Shown piece after piece: positions 34,640 through 43,920 of a stretch of 64,000 nucleotides of DNA. The translations under genes were made by a program, and so were the position numbers. The notes beneath the pieces were generated by a model, which saw only the letters and a list, made by a program, of their open reading frames with translations, was not told the origin of the DNA and did no database searches. The stretch comes from Prevotella sp. (GTDB taxonomy: Bacteria > Bacteroidota > Bacteroidia > Bacteroidales > Bacteroidaceae): the NCBI GenBank assembly GCA_017524385.1, contig JAFWSS010000128.1:41932-105931 (forward strand). The letters run 5' to 3'. How positions within the stretch are numbered: position 1 is the stretch's first letter; each line of letters starts with the position of its first letter.

Positions 34640-36394
34640 TTAATTGAACTTATATGGCAGGTCACCCTTCGCCCATGCTGTTCCATCTCCCCATCCGGGA
34701 TTCTGCTCCAGGACACCTTCAGACAAGGTCACCTGGTCCTCCGGAATCTTGAAGAAACCACCACCGGTGTCGGCGTAGCGCTGCATGAAGTCGTTGGTAA
34801 ATGCATATTGTCCCGGAATGCCCTGGTTCAAGATGCTGTTACCCACCTGGTTGTTGACCTTTTGCTGCACATCTCCCCATCGTCTGAGGTCGTTCCATCT
34901 GATGGCCTCGAAGCACAGTTCATAGCGACGCTCCTTCTTCAAATTGGTGAGGTTGTATGGGATGTCGGGCAGGTTGGCTCTCTGGCGCACAGCATTCATT
35001 CCACTCTTTCCATTGTAAATCACCTTTCCGTCAGAGAGTTCTGAGTGCATCAAGAGCACGTCGGCAAATCTCAGCCATACGAGCGACTGCGTGAGTCCTG
35101 TCTGTCGGTTGTTCTCACTGCCATAGAAATATCCATAGGATAGCATGCGCTGTCCCGTCTCCGGGTCGATGGCTTCGCAGCCTATGTATTTCTTCGCCAG
35201 CAGGTTGGTGTTCTCCACCTCCTTTGCCGGGTCGCCCTTGTAGTTGGGAATTTCCACGGCACGGTCGCAAATCGATCCAACGCGCCTGTAGTCACCAGCA
35301 TAGTCAGGATCGGCAGCCCAGTCGGTCCATAGTTTCTCACACACCGGTCCGTTGGAATATCCCTGTACAGAGAACGGGAAAGCATCAGCCGTTGTCTTGC
35401 GCAGTCCATAGAACTCGACGATGCGGTTGTGACGCAACTGTGCATCAGCACTCCATCCCGGTTTGTTGGACATCTTGATAGCGAACATGTTTTCAATATT
35501 CTCGTCCGTCTCCCAATTCAAGCCATTGTCGATGTCATACTGGTAATCCTTTCCCGTATAGGGGTTGGTGTATGGCCAAAGGTTCCTTTGGTCGGAAACC
35601 AGTCCGAATCCGCTGTTCTGTATGCAGTCCTCGAGCCATAAGATGACCTGTTGCTTTGAGATGGCCCCACCTTCATCAGCGGGAAGGGGCAGTTCGGATT
35701 TTTTGTAGAACCCAGTATAAAAGAGCCATACGCGTGCCATCATGCCCTCGGCGGCCCATTTGGAGGCCCTGCCATCTCCGAATTCGGGGTACTTGGTTGA
35801 AGGCCCGTATTCGATGGCTTTCTTGAGGTCGGAAGCGATTTGTGCATAGACCTCGTCGGGCGTTGCCCTCGGGAGGTTCTGCGGCTCCGTACTCAGCACG
35901 AGCGGCACGCCGTTGAACACCTGTGCGAGGTTGAAATAGTAGAATGCACGGAGGAAGTGTATTTCGCACAAGAGTTGGTTTTTCTTGCTCTCCGAGCTCC
36001 ATCCCTTCACATTGTCAATGGTTTCCAGTGCGCTGTTGGCCCTGTTGATACCTGCATATCTCTGCTGCCAAAGAGGCTTCATCCAGTCTACATACGCGTT
36101 CATCAGTCGGTCCACACCCTGAGCACCGATGTTGCTCTGGCTTCCACCTCCCAGTCTGTCGTCGGAAGCGATATCGAAGATGAAGAAGGGGTCTTCCTCC
36201 GGGTCAGCCAGGTTCCTGTTCATCACGGAATAGATTCCGTTCACCATCTGTGTGGCATCGGTCTCGTTGACGGGGAAGTTGGAGGTATCTTTCATGGTGA
36301 GGCTTTCCGTGTCAAGGAAGTCTTCACATCCCACCAGCATCACGCACAAGCATGCGGACACCAGGTATAATAATTTCTTATTCATGGTCTTCAA
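34640..36394 (-). CDS. SusD/RagB-family nutrient-binding lipoprotein
   Basis: About 581-584 residues; starts at 36394 or 36385 are both possible. The lipoprotein signal ends CVMLVGCEDFLD, with Cys at residue 20 of the shorter form. SusD-family features are the N-terminal EDFLDTES, then WSSESKKNQLLCEIHFLRAFYYFNL (TPR-like helices) and the C-terminal KKERRYELCFEAIRWNDLRRWGD. It sits on the outer-membrane surface as a lid over the SusC channel and binds an oligosaccharide. The substrate is not readable; flanking hexuronate genes suggest a uronic-acid-containing glycan. Confidence 0.92.
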   Translation of the reverse strand: MKTMNKKLLYLVSACLCVMLVGCEDFLDTESLTMKDTSNFPVNETDATQMVNGIYSVMNRNLADPEEDPFFIFDIASDDRLGGGSQSNIGAQGVDRLMNAYVDWMKPLWQQRYAGINRANSALETIDNVKGWSSESKKNQLLCEIHFLRAFYYFNLAQVFNGVPLVLSTEPQNLPRATPDEVYAQIASDLKKAIEYGPSTKYPEFGDGRASKWAAEGMMARVWLFYTGFYKKSELPLPADEGGAISKQQVILWLEDCIQNSGFGLVSDQRNLWPYTNPYTGKDYQYDIDNGLNWETDENIENMFAIKMSNKPGWSADAQLRHNRIVEFYGLRKTTADAFPFSVQGYSNGPVCEKLWTDWAADPDYAGDYRRVGSICDRAVEIPNYKGDPAKEVENTNLLAKKYIGCEAIDPETGQRMLSYGYFYGSENNRQTGLTQSLVWLRFADVLLMHSELSDGKVIYNGKSGMNAVRQRANLPDIPYNLTNLKKERRYELCFEAIRWNDLRRWGDVQQKVNNQVGNSILNQGIPGQYAFTNDFMQRYADTGGGFFKIPEDQVTLSEGVLEQNPGWGDGTAWAKGDLPYKFN

Positions 36395-36397
36395 GGA

Positions 36398-39300
36398 TTA
36401 AAAGTTGATGTTCAAGCCCACCTGCCACGAGCGTGCTGATGGGTAATATCCACAATCGATGCCAGAGGCCCAGCTTGCTCCATTTCCGAATCCGACCTCC
36501 GGGTCCATGCCGGAATAATCGGTGAAGGTGAACATATTGCTAGCCGAGACATAGACACGGCACTTGGAGACGGGCAGTTTCCTTATAGCCCGCTTGAGAT
36601 CGTATCCGAAAGAGATTCTTGAAATTTTGAAGAAGTCGGCATCCTCAATCCATACTCTTGAGATTTCCGACATATTTGCGGTCTTTCCGTCAGAGAACCT
36701 TGGGTACCTGTTGGTGCTTCCTTCTCCAGTCCAATACTTGGTGTATACATCTGTGCAATAGTTGTCGTCAGGATGGTCGGAAAACTGCCTGTAGCTTTTA
36801 GCCACCTGCTGTCCGAACGAGCCGTAGCCCGTGAGTGAGAAGTCGAATCCCTTGTAAGCCAGATTGATGTTGATACCCATGGTGTAGTCGGGATTGGGGT
36901 CACCGATCATGGTCTTGTCCTCATCCCCCTTGTCGATTTTCCCGTTTCCGTTGAAGTCGACAAACTTGACATCACCGGGTTGAATCGACGCGCCTTGCAG
37001 TGAGTTGTTCTTGTCTCCTCCACAATGTTTGTTCAAGTAATCCTGAAGGTCCTGCTCGTTCTGGATGATGCCTTCCATCTCATATCCCCAGAAGTATCCG
37101 ATGGGATACCCCACCTGTAGACGGTAGAGTTCGGCAGTGTTCTGTGCGATGGCATTGGAGCCGCCGTGTATGATGCCTTCAGCGTTGGCGAGTCGGGTCA
37201 CCTCGTTCTTGTTGTGCGAGAGGTTTGCAGAGATGCTGTAGATGAAGTCTTTGCCGATGTGGTCGTTCCAAGAGAGGTGAATCTCATAACCCTTGTTCTC
37301 GATGTCACCTCCATTGATGTATGGCGCTCCCGTACCGTAAGACAAGAGCACCGGTGCCCTTACGAGCCAGTCCTTTGTCTTTTTGTCATACCAGTCGAAC
37401 GACAAAGCGAGTCTGTTGTTGAGGAATCTTGCATCGAATCCCAAGTCGAGTTGCTCTGATGTTTCCCATTTCACCTTTTCGTTGGGAAGGATGTTTGGAT
37501 AAGCTCCGATACCGGGGTTGTCCTTGTTGTCGAAGTAATATGGGTCGTCGAAAGCCACGGTTGCCACATATTGGAAATTGGAGATGTTGCAGTTACCGTT
37601 CTGTCCCCAGCTGCCTCTGATTTTGAAGAAATATAGCCAGTCCTTTGACCACTCCATGAAAGGTTCGTTGGTGATAATCCAGCCCGCCGACACCGAGGGG
37701 AAGTATCCCCACCTGTTGCCACGTTTGAAATTGGACGAGCCATCAGCCCTAAGCACAAGTGAGAGAAGGTATGTCTCATTGTAGTTGTAATTGACACGTC
37801 CGAAGAATGAGGACAATGCTCCTTGGTCGTTGGGGCTTCCGCTGATGGAGGTGTATGCCGGGTCAACCACATTGGCGTTGTTGATGTAAGCATGCTTGAA
37901 GGAACCTGGGAAGAGCGAGTTGGAGTTGGTCGCTCCGACATTGCTTCCAAATCCCCATTTCTCCACAGACTGTCCCAGCAGTACGTCCACGTTGTGCAGG
38001 TCGAAAGACTTCACCCAATTGACGGTGTTTTCCAAAGACCATCTGACGTTGTATCCCTGGTTCTGCCTGACATCGTCATTGGGATTCGACTTCTTGGTGC
38101 TCAACTCATAGGTAGGTACATAACTCCTGCTTTCAGAGTGGCGATAGTTCCATCCTGCACTTGAACGGAATTTCAATCCCACAATGGGTTCGAACTCCAG
38201 GAAGAAATTGGTCTGCAATCTGAACCTCTTGGTATAGCCGTTTCCTTCATCATATTTCATTGCAGCGAGTGGGTTTGCCATATCGGCACTGAAGTCCCAT
38301 CCATCGGCCACGATGTCCTTGTATTCGTATAATTCCCCTTGGTCGTTGTATGCGGGAAGCAACGGCGACATGGCGAGTAGGTTTCTGATGCTGTTGCCAT
38401 AGATTCCACCGATGGAGATACCCTTCTTGTTGGTTGCAGTGAAGGTGATGTTCTCCCCGAATTTGAGGATGTCCCTTCCATTCTTCTTGATGATGGAGTA
38501 GTCTGAGTTCAAGCGGACGGTGTATCTGTCGAACTTCGGTGTAGCAGGATATCCAATGGTACCTGTCTGATGGTAATTGGAGAATCCGAGTGCGAATCTA
38601 GACACATCGCTGCCGCCGGTGATGTTCAACGAAGCATTGTGCATGGGTGCGTTGTCCACCATGGTCTCATCCAACCAGTTGGTACCGTTCCAAGTCCCGT
38701 CCATGATTTGCTGGTACTGCTTGGGAATCAAGGTAGCCCAGTTGTAGGTGGACACCCCTTGGATTTGGTATGCCTTGTCGTTGATTTCCATATACTGCTT
38801 GGCATTCAGCGGCGTGACATCATTGGTGTTAGCGTTCTGCCATCCCAGGTAACCGTCGAAGGATACCTGCACATGTCCCGACCGTCCCTGCTTGGTGGTG
38901 ACGAGTATGACTCCGTTTGACGCCCTTGCACCATAGATGGCGCTTGAAGCAGCATCCTTTAGCACGTCGATGGACTCGATGTCGTTTGGCGAGAGGTCTT
39001 CGATGGAGCCGCCCGGCACGCCGTCGATGACATACAACGGAGTGTTGGAACCAGCGGTGCCCATACCACGGATGACGACCTTGTAGCCCTCACCCGGCTG
39101 TCCGGAATTCATCACGATGTTCATACCAGCAGCTTGGCTTTGCAGTGCACCGAAAGCATCGACGGCATTGGCAGCAGCGATGTTGTCGGCATCGACATGC
39201 ACGGTGGAACCAGTGACCAGTTTCTTCCTCTGGGTACCGTATCCCACGACGACCACGTCGTTGAGCAACTCGGCATCCTCAACCAATACCACTTTCATCG

Positions 39301-39616
39301 GCCTTCCCTCCACCACTTTCATCGTGGCAGTCTTGTAGCCGATATAAGAGATTTTGAGACTTGCACCTTTAGCAACCGACAGGGAGAAAGCCCCATCAGT
39401 ATCCGTCAGGGTACCATTGCTAGGTGCGTCCATTTCAGCAACAGTTGCCCCGACAATCGGCTGGTCGCTCGTGTCGTAGACAACTCCTTTCACCTGTACG
39501 ACAGCCCTCGCCTGGAGCACTGCCTCAACACCATGTACGGTTTGTGCTGTCACGGGGACGGCCAAAGCCACCATACCGGTACAGATAACAGAAAGAATTC
39601 TTCGAAATGTTGGCAT
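36398..39616 (-). CDS. SusC/RagA-family TonB-dependent outer membrane transporter
   Basis: 1072 residues. Signal peptide (to about residue 24), then a carboxypeptidase-regulatory-like domain (VKGVVYDTSDQPIVGATV), the SusC signature NDVVVVGYGTQRKKLVTG, a plug domain (YVIDGVPGGSIEDL, DAASSAIYGARASNGVILVTTKQG) and a 22-strand barrel ending in a C-terminal aromatic strand. It forms the channel partner of the SusD gene 3 bp downstream and takes up glycan fragments with energy from TonB. No SusE/F, glycoside hydrolase, polysaccharide lyase or hybrid two-component regulator is present beside it. Confidence 0.95.
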   Translation of the reverse strand: MPTFRRILSVICTGMVALAVPVTAQTVHGVEAVLQARAVVQVKGVVYDTSDQPIVGATVAEMDAPSNGTLTDTDGAFSLSVAKGASLKISYIGYKTATMKVVEGRPMKVVLVEDAELLNDVVVVGYGTQRKKLVTGSTVHVDADNIAAANAVDAFGALQSQAAGMNIVMNSGQPGEGYKVVIRGMGTAGSNTPLYVIDGVPGGSIEDLSPNDIESIDVLKDAASSAIYGARASNGVILVTTKQGRSGHVQVSFDGYLGWQNANTNDVTPLNAKQYMEINDKAYQIQGVSTYNWATLIPKQYQQIMDGTWNGTNWLDETMVDNAPMHNASLNITGGSDVSRFALGFSNYHQTGTIGYPATPKFDRYTVRLNSDYSIIKKNGRDILKFGENITFTATNKKGISIGGIYGNSIRNLLAMSPLLPAYNDQGELYEYKDIVADGWDFSADMANPLAAMKYDEGNGYTKRFRLQTNFFLEFEPIVGLKFRSSAGWNYRHSESRSYVPTYELSTKKSNPNDDVRQNQGYNVRWSLENTVNWVKSFDLHNVDVLLGQSVEKWGFGSNVGATNSNSLFPGSFKHAYINNANVVDPAYTSISGSPNDQGALSSFFGRVNYNYNETYLLSLVLRADGSSNFKRGNRWGYFPSVSAGWIITNEPFMEWSKDWLYFFKIRGSWGQNGNCNISNFQYVATVAFDDPYYFDNKDNPGIGAYPNILPNEKVKWETSEQLDLGFDARFLNNRLALSFDWYDKKTKDWLVRAPVLLSYGTGAPYINGGDIENKGYEIHLSWNDHIGKDFIYSISANLSHNKNEVTRLANAEGIIHGGSNAIAQNTAELYRLQVGYPIGYFWGYEMEGIIQNEQDLQDYLNKHCGGDKNNSLQGASIQPGDVKFVDFNGNGKIDKGDEDKTMIGDPNPDYTMGININLAYKGFDFSLTGYGSFGQQVAKSYRQFSDHPDDNYCTDVYTKYWTGEGSTNRYPRFSDGKTANMSEISRVWIEDADFFKISRISFGYDLKRAIRKLPVSKCRVYVSASNMFTFTDYSGMDPEVGFGNGASWASGIDCGYYPSARSWQVGLNINF

Positions 39617-39988
39617 AGTAATTAAAGTTGATAATAAAGTTAGATAAAAATAAGGTCTAAGGGAAGTGCCAAATCACGGCACCTTTAAGATTATGCTAAA
39701 TGGTATTTTGCTCTTCGGTTGACTATTGGTGGCAAAATTACAATTTATTTTCAATTATCCAATAATTTTGTTCCTTTTTTTACATTTAATCATTCAAATT
39801 TCTGGTAATCGGTTCAAAAGTCGCCATCTACGGCGAACGGAGAGGCCCCAATCATCCTGAATATCCAGATAGCGCAAACCTTTACGTTATTTTAATGGTT
39901 TTGTAGCATTGCATTTTGTGCAGAAATGAGTACCTTTGCACCACTGACAGTTATTGACTGAAAAACAACAACTAAATCTATAGAACAA
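39617..39988. other. Divergent promoter region between susC-like gene and uxaB
   Basis: 372 bp without a gene, AT-rich. TAATTTTG on the minus strand (plus 39733-39740) is a -7 box for the SusC gene, leaving a leader of about 110 nt that contains a GTGCC/GGCAC stem (39666-39682). TACCTTTG on the plus strand (39931-39938) is a -7 box for uxaB. Neither has an exact TTTG at the proper distance, which could mean activator dependence. No regulator-binding palindrome was recognised. Confidence 0.55.
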
Positions 39989-41467
39989 ATGAAGAAATTG
40001 CAAGCATTGAACAAGCGCACCGCCCCTAAGAGCGTGATGCCCGAGAAAGTCATTCAGTTTGGTGAAGGAAACTTCCTTCGTGCCTTTGTGGATTGGATCA
40101 TCTGGAACATGAACCAAAAGACCGACTTCAACGGCAGCGTTGTTGTGGTTCAACCCATCGAGCGCGGCATGGCCGACTGGCTGAACGGTCAGGACTGCCT
40201 TTACCATGTGAACCTCCAAGGCCGTGAGAACGGCGAGACGGTGAACAGCCTTGAGCGCATCGATGTGATTTCCCGCGCCCTGAATCCCTATCACCAATTC
40301 CAGGCCTACCTAGCCCTTGCCGACCAGCCCGAGATTCGCTTCGTGATATCCAACACGACAGAGGCCGGCATTGCTTTCGACGACAGTTGCAAACTCAGCG
40401 ACGCCCCTGCCAGCAGTTATCCCGGCAAGTTGGTTCAGCTGCTATACCGCCGCTACCAGACCTTCAACGGCGACCCCAAGAAGGGCCTTATCATCATGCC
40501 TTGCGAACTGATTTTCCTCAACGGTCATCATCTGAAGGAGTGCATCTACCAATACATCGAGTTGTGGAAGGATGACTTCGGCGCCGACTACGAAGGCTTC
40601 AAGTCATGGTTCACCAACTCCTGCTATGTATGCGCCACCCTTGTAGACCGCATCGTTCCGGGCTTCCCCCGCAAGGAGATTGCCGAAATCCAGCAGAAAA
40701 TCAGTTATGAGGACAACCTTGTGGTCCAGGCAGAGATTTTCCACCTTTGGGTGATAGAGAAGGCAGAAAACATGACGTGTGAAGAACTTCGTGCTGAATT
40801 CCCCGCAGAGAAGGCAGGTCTTCACGTGCTCGTCGCAGAGAGCGAGAAGCCTTACCACGAACGCAAGGTGACGTTGCTCAATGGCCCGCACACCGTTCTC
40901 TCCCCCGTGGCTTACCTCAGTGGTGTCGATATCGTCCGCGACGCTTGCAACCACGAGGTCATCGGCAAATACATCCACAAGGTGCAGTTCGAGGAGTTGA
41001 TGGAAACCCTCAACCTTCCGATGGACGAGTTGAAACAGTTTGCCACCGACGTGCTGGAGCGTTTCAACAATCCTTTCGTCGACCACCAGGTGACAAGCAT
41101 CATGCTCAACTCCTTCCCGAAATTCTGTGCTCGCGACCTTCCCGGAGTGAAAGTCTATCTGGAGCGCAAGGGTGAACTTCCCCAGGGCCTTGTCATGGGT
41201 CTTGCCGCCATCATCACCTATTACAAGGGTGGCAAACGTGCCGATGGTGCGGAAATCGTCCCCAACGACGCACAAGACATCATGGACCTGCTGAAGGACC
41301 TTTGGGCAACCGGCGATACACAGAAGATTGCCGACGGCGTTCTCTCGGCCACCAGCATCTGGGGTGAGGACCTTCACGACATCGCCGGCCTTGCCGACCT
41401 GCTGAAGAAAGACCTTGACCTCATCCAGGAGAAAGGCATGCTTGAGGCAGTGAAGACCATCCTTTAA
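39989..41467 (+). CDS. uxaB: Tagaturonate reductase (altronate oxidoreductase)
   Basis: 492 residues of the polyol-specific long-chain dehydrogenase family. The start PEKVIQFGEGNFLRAFVDW with the NAD-binding glycines, then ISNTTEAGI and NCDR-like LVDRIVPGFPR, are typical of UxaB, which reduces D-tagaturonate to D-altronate in galacturonate breakdown. The conserved lysine-containing segment is KVTLLNGPHTV. It stands on its own transcript, divergent from the SusC/SusD pair, and ends at a strong terminator. UxaA and UxaC are not in the window. Confidence 0.92.
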   Translation: MKKLQALNKRTAPKSVMPEKVIQFGEGNFLRAFVDWIIWNMNQKTDFNGSVVVVQPIERGMADWLNGQDCLYHVNLQGRENGETVNSLERIDVISRALNPYHQFQAYLALADQPEIRFVISNTTEAGIAFDDSCKLSDAPASSYPGKLVQLLYRRYQTFNGDPKKGLIIMPCELIFLNGHHLKECIYQYIELWKDDFGADYEGFKSWFTNSCYVCATLVDRIVPGFPRKEIAEIQQKISYEDNLVVQAEIFHLWVIEKAENMTCEELRAEFPAEKAGLHVLVAESEKPYHERKVTLLNGPHTVLSPVAYLSGVDIVRDACNHEVIGKYIHKVQFEELMETLNLPMDELKQFATDVLERFNNPFVDHQVTSIMLNSFPKFCARDLPGVKVYLERKGELPQGLVMGLAAIITYYKGGKRADGAEIVPNDAQDIMDLLKDLWATGDTQKIADGVLSATSIWGEDLHDIAGLADLLKKDLDLIQEKGMLEAVKTIL

Positions 41468-41509
41468 GGTATTTAAGGTATAAAGAGACACCTTATAATA
41501 TATATCACA

Positions 41510-41540
41510 AGCGCCGACCGTTGCAGGTCGGCGCTTTTTT
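41510..41540 (+). terminator. Intrinsic terminator of uxaB
   Basis: AGCGCCGACC (41510-41519) pairs with GGTCGGCGCT (41526-41535) around GTTGCA, followed by a T run to 41540. Confidence 0.88.
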
Positions 41541-41580
41541 ATAGGAAGTTGTAAGAGATTACAAGAGTTTGTATGAAGTT
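41541..41580 (+). repeat. Four phased 10-bp units between convergent genes
   Basis: ATAGGAAGTT, GTAAGAGATT, ACAAGAGTTT and GTATGAAGTT follow one another exactly, between the uxaB terminator and the DUF4738-like stop codon. The period is 10 bp. Confidence 0.55.
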
Positions 41581-41600
41581 TTCGTATTTCAAAGACAGGC

Positions 41601-42194
41601 TCATACACCTTCATTATCCTCTTCCTCGAAGACTTTGTATCCTTCGAGGTTTTCGAGGTTTGCCTTTTCCACCCTTACCTCCCCCATCTTGGAGATGTAA
41701 ACATTGAAAGGGACAAATTCCTCTGTTAGGATGTCGGGCCTTCCGACACTACCAAGGAAATGCAAGTTGTTGGTGTCGTTTCCATTATAGACAAGCCCAA
41801 GTAGCACATTTTGCTTCAAATATTCTTCATCGAGGAAACTCTCGAACGTAGCCTTGCTGAACACCTTTTCGAAAAAGACACTTCCATCCTTTCTTGTGAT
41901 GACCATCTTGATGAGATTGTTTCGATATTGCTTGCCATTCTCATCAACAGCAATGGAAAGGCTGTCGTTGGTGTAGCGATGCACCCTTGCCTTGTATGTG
42001 CTGCCCATCCATTTTATGGTGTCGGTAGTGACATCTATTTCATTCATCTTGTGCACGATGGTATCGGGTTCCACCTTCTCCCTAGGTTTCACGATGATGT
42101 TGTTGTGCGTGTTGCTGTTTTCCTTTTTTTTCTCGCATGCGACAAACAAGCCAGAAAAAGCGACGACAGCGGCGAGAGCAAGATATTTTTTCAT
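41601..42194 (-). CDS. Predicted lipoprotein (DUF4738-like)
   Basis: 197 residues from ATG 42194; an in-frame TTG at 42200 is less likely. Lipoprotein signal with AFSGLFVAC and Cys at about residue 20. The mature part is a beta-rich domain (TDTIKWMGSTYKARVHRY, then ITRKDGSVFFEKVF), matching my recollection of DUF4738 in Bacteroidales. It is presumably anchored in a membrane. It has a near-perfect own promoter and is convergent with uxaB. No function is known to me. Confidence 0.75.
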   Translation of the reverse strand: MKKYLALAAVVAFSGLFVACEKKKENSNTHNNIIVKPREKVEPDTIVHKMNEIDVTTDTIKWMGSTYKARVHRYTNDSLSIAVDENGKQYRNNLIKMVITRKDGSVFFEKVFSKATFESFLDEEYLKQNVLLGLVYNGNDTNNLHFLGSVGRPDILTEEFVPFNVYISKMGEVRVEKANLENLEGYKVFEEEDNEGV

Positions 42195-42225
42195 TTTCAA
42201 TCAATCGTTATCAGGTTTTCATGTG

Positions 42226-42256
42226 CAAAGGTAATGAAAGCATGGCGTAAAACAAA
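42226..42256 (-). promoter_or_regulatory. Promoter of the DUF4738-like gene
   Basis: On the minus strand TTTG (plus 42253-42256) and TACCTTTG (plus 42226-42233) are 19 bp apart. The start codon lies 32 bp after the -7 box. Confidence 0.7.
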
Positions 42257-42356
42257 AGGAATTAGATGAAAAAATGAAGTATGGGGATGAAAGAGGGATT
42301 GTTGTCTTAGGTGGTTGCAGGTGGTTTTCAGAAGGTCATAGGTGATTTCAGAAGTC

Positions 42357-42385
42357 AAAAAAAGGGTCGCCATGAAGCGACCCTT
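42357..42385 (-). terminator. Intrinsic terminator of the DUF4890-like gene
   Basis: On the minus strand AAGGGTCGC pairs with GCGACCCTT around TTCATG and runs into seven T (plus 42357-42363). It is 92 bp after the stop codon. A degenerate AGGTGG-type purine repeat of about 10-11 bp period lies just beyond at 42306-42356. Confidence 0.75.
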
Positions 42386-42476
42386 GTCATCCTTATCTTG
42401 TTACCTATTAGCGGAAAGCCTGCAAGCAACCGCAATTCTTGTCATGTAGTCAAGAGATCCGAAGTGGGTTGGGAAA

Positions 42477-42983
42477 TCATTGCTGCTGCCTTCTCTGCTG
42501 CATGCGCTCCATGCGCTCTTTCCTGTCTGCCTCGTATTTCTGATACTGCTCATCGGTCAAGATGCCTTTGAGAGCTTCTTCATATTCCTTCATCTGCTCG
42601 GGATTGAATCTTCCAGGTCCACGTCCAGGTCCACCTTGCCCCGGTCCGAATCCCGGTCTCTGTCCTTGCATTTGCCCACCTTGCTGGTTGTTGCCATTTC
42701 CCTGTGGTGGTCCTTGACGACGCATTTGCCTGTCACCTCCACCACCAGGCCTCTGTCCTCCCATTCGAGGTCCCATCATACCCATTCCAGGATATTTCTT
42801 ATTGAGTTCGAGGAGTTTTTCTTTCTGCCCTTGGTCGAGTCCATACCTCTCGGCCATCATGTCAGTGCGTCTCTGTGCCATCTCTGTAGGATCGAAGTTC
42901 CTACCTCTTTGTCCTTGCTCCTGAGCCATGGCGGAGAGAGAAACTGAAGCAGCCATGAGAGCAATCATAATTACCTTTTTCAT
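42477..42983 (-). CDS. Secreted Gly/Gln/Arg/Pro-rich protein (DUF4890-like)
   Basis: 168 residues with a signal peptide ending SLSAMAQEQ. Residues 30-65 (PTEMAQRRTDMMAERYGLDQGQKEKLLELNKKY) form the helical DUF4890-like part, split here as PTEMAQRRTDMMAERY followed by GLDQGQKEKLLELN. Residues 66-130 are low-complexity, rich in Gly, Pro, Gln, Arg and Met. A second helical part (MKEYEEALKGILTDEQYQKY) closes the protein. The layout of two Leu-(Ser/Thr/Asp)-x-x-Gln helices recalls periplasmic Spy/CpxP-type chaperone-like proteins, but that is only an impression. Function unknown. Confidence 0.75.
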   Translation of the reverse strand: MKKVIMIALMAASVSLSAMAQEQGQRGRNFDPTEMAQRRTDMMAERYGLDQGQKEKLLELNKKYPGMGMMGPRMGGQRPGGGGDRQMRRQGPPQGNGNNQQGGQMQGQRPGFGPGQGGPGRGPGRFNPEQMKEYEEALKGILTDEQYQKYEADRKERMERMQQRRQQQ

Positions 42984-43155
42984 AAAAATACAGTTTAATT
43001 GTTTTAGTTTATAATTAAATTATAGTTCTTTGCTTTTTCTATCAATTTGACGCAAGAAGTGGCACATTGGTTTAATGTTGGAAGTGATTTTGATTGTTTT
43101 TAGCATTTATGCATATTTTTTGACCACAAGTTGCTTGTTTTTAGGGAAAAAATCG

Positions 43156-43163
43156 TAAGTTTG
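43156..43163 (+). promoter_or_regulatory. -7 box of the DUF4230 pair
   Basis: TAAGTTTG fits TAnnTTTG and stands 22 bp before the start codon at 43185. Only TTG-type matches are found at the upstream position. Confidence 0.5.
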
Positions 43164-43184
43164 CAAATTAATGTAAATACAAGT

Positions 43185-43913
43185 ATGATGAACCCTATTC
43201 TACGTTGTCTCCTTCGAGTGTTCAGAGGGCTCTCGCCAACTGCCGGCCTGTTGCTGGTCCTGTCCCTTCCCATGTTGCTCTCATGTGGCAGCAAGAAGGG
43301 AGAGTCCAAGGACACATCCTCCCCTCCCCCTTCCATAGAGGCCGAGAGCAAGGAAGCCAAGGTGGACAAGTTGATATCCAACATCCAGAAATGCTCCCGT
43401 CTCTACACAGCAGAATACAAGATTCATAAAGTGATTACTCACGAAGACGTATTGAAGTTGAAAGGCAGCATCCTAGGGATGGACTACGACTTCGACGTCC
43501 CTTCCGGCAGCCGCAGCATAGCCATCCCCATCGATGCCACAGTCAAGGGTTATATTGATTTCAGCCAATTCAACGAAGACAATGTGATATACGATGACGA
43601 CCATTTGGAAATCATCCTCCCCGACCCCAAGGCAGAGTTGACCAGCACGAAAATCAATCACGACGAGATACAACGTTATGTAGCCCTTCTTCGGAAGGAT
43701 TTCAGCGATGCAGAGTTGTCACTTTATGAGCAAGAGGGTCGTGAGAGCATCTTGCGCTCCATTCCCCAGATGAACATCGCAGAGCACTCTCGTGTGAATG
43801 CCAGCCGCATTCTCATCCCGCTTCTTCGCCAACTGGACCTATACGAAGAGAACATCACGATAACTTTCCGCAAGGATTTCAACGAACGATATCTGACCAC
43901 CACCACCAATTAA
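43185..43913 (+). CDS. DUF4230-family lipoprotein
   Basis: 242 residues from ATG 43185; the frame is open upstream to 43131, but that passes the -7 box. The signal LLLVLSLPMLLSCGSKK ends in a lipobox with Cys. The domain has IQKCSRLYTAEYKIHKVITHED, typical of DUF4230 proteins, then IPIDATVKGYIDF and a helical C-terminus. It is followed 7 bp later by a second member of the family, so both are cotranscribed. No function is established to my knowledge; they may be envelope proteins acting together. Confidence 0.78.
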   Translation: MMNPILRCLLRVFRGLSPTAGLLLVLSLPMLLSCGSKKGESKDTSSPPPSIEAESKEAKVDKLISNIQKCSRLYTAEYKIHKVITHEDVLKLKGSILGMDYDFDVPSGSRSIAIPIDATVKGYIDFSQFNEDNVIYDDDHLEIILPDPKAELTSTKINHDEIQRYVALLRKDFSDAELSLYEQEGRESILRSIPQMNIAEHSRVNASRILIPLLRQLDLYEENITITFRKDFNERYLTTTTN

Positions 43914-43920
43914 TACCGCC

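Noticed and set aside
40604-41614. 336-codon open frame opposite uxaB
   Set aside because: Passes through the uxaB terminator and shows no protein family pattern.
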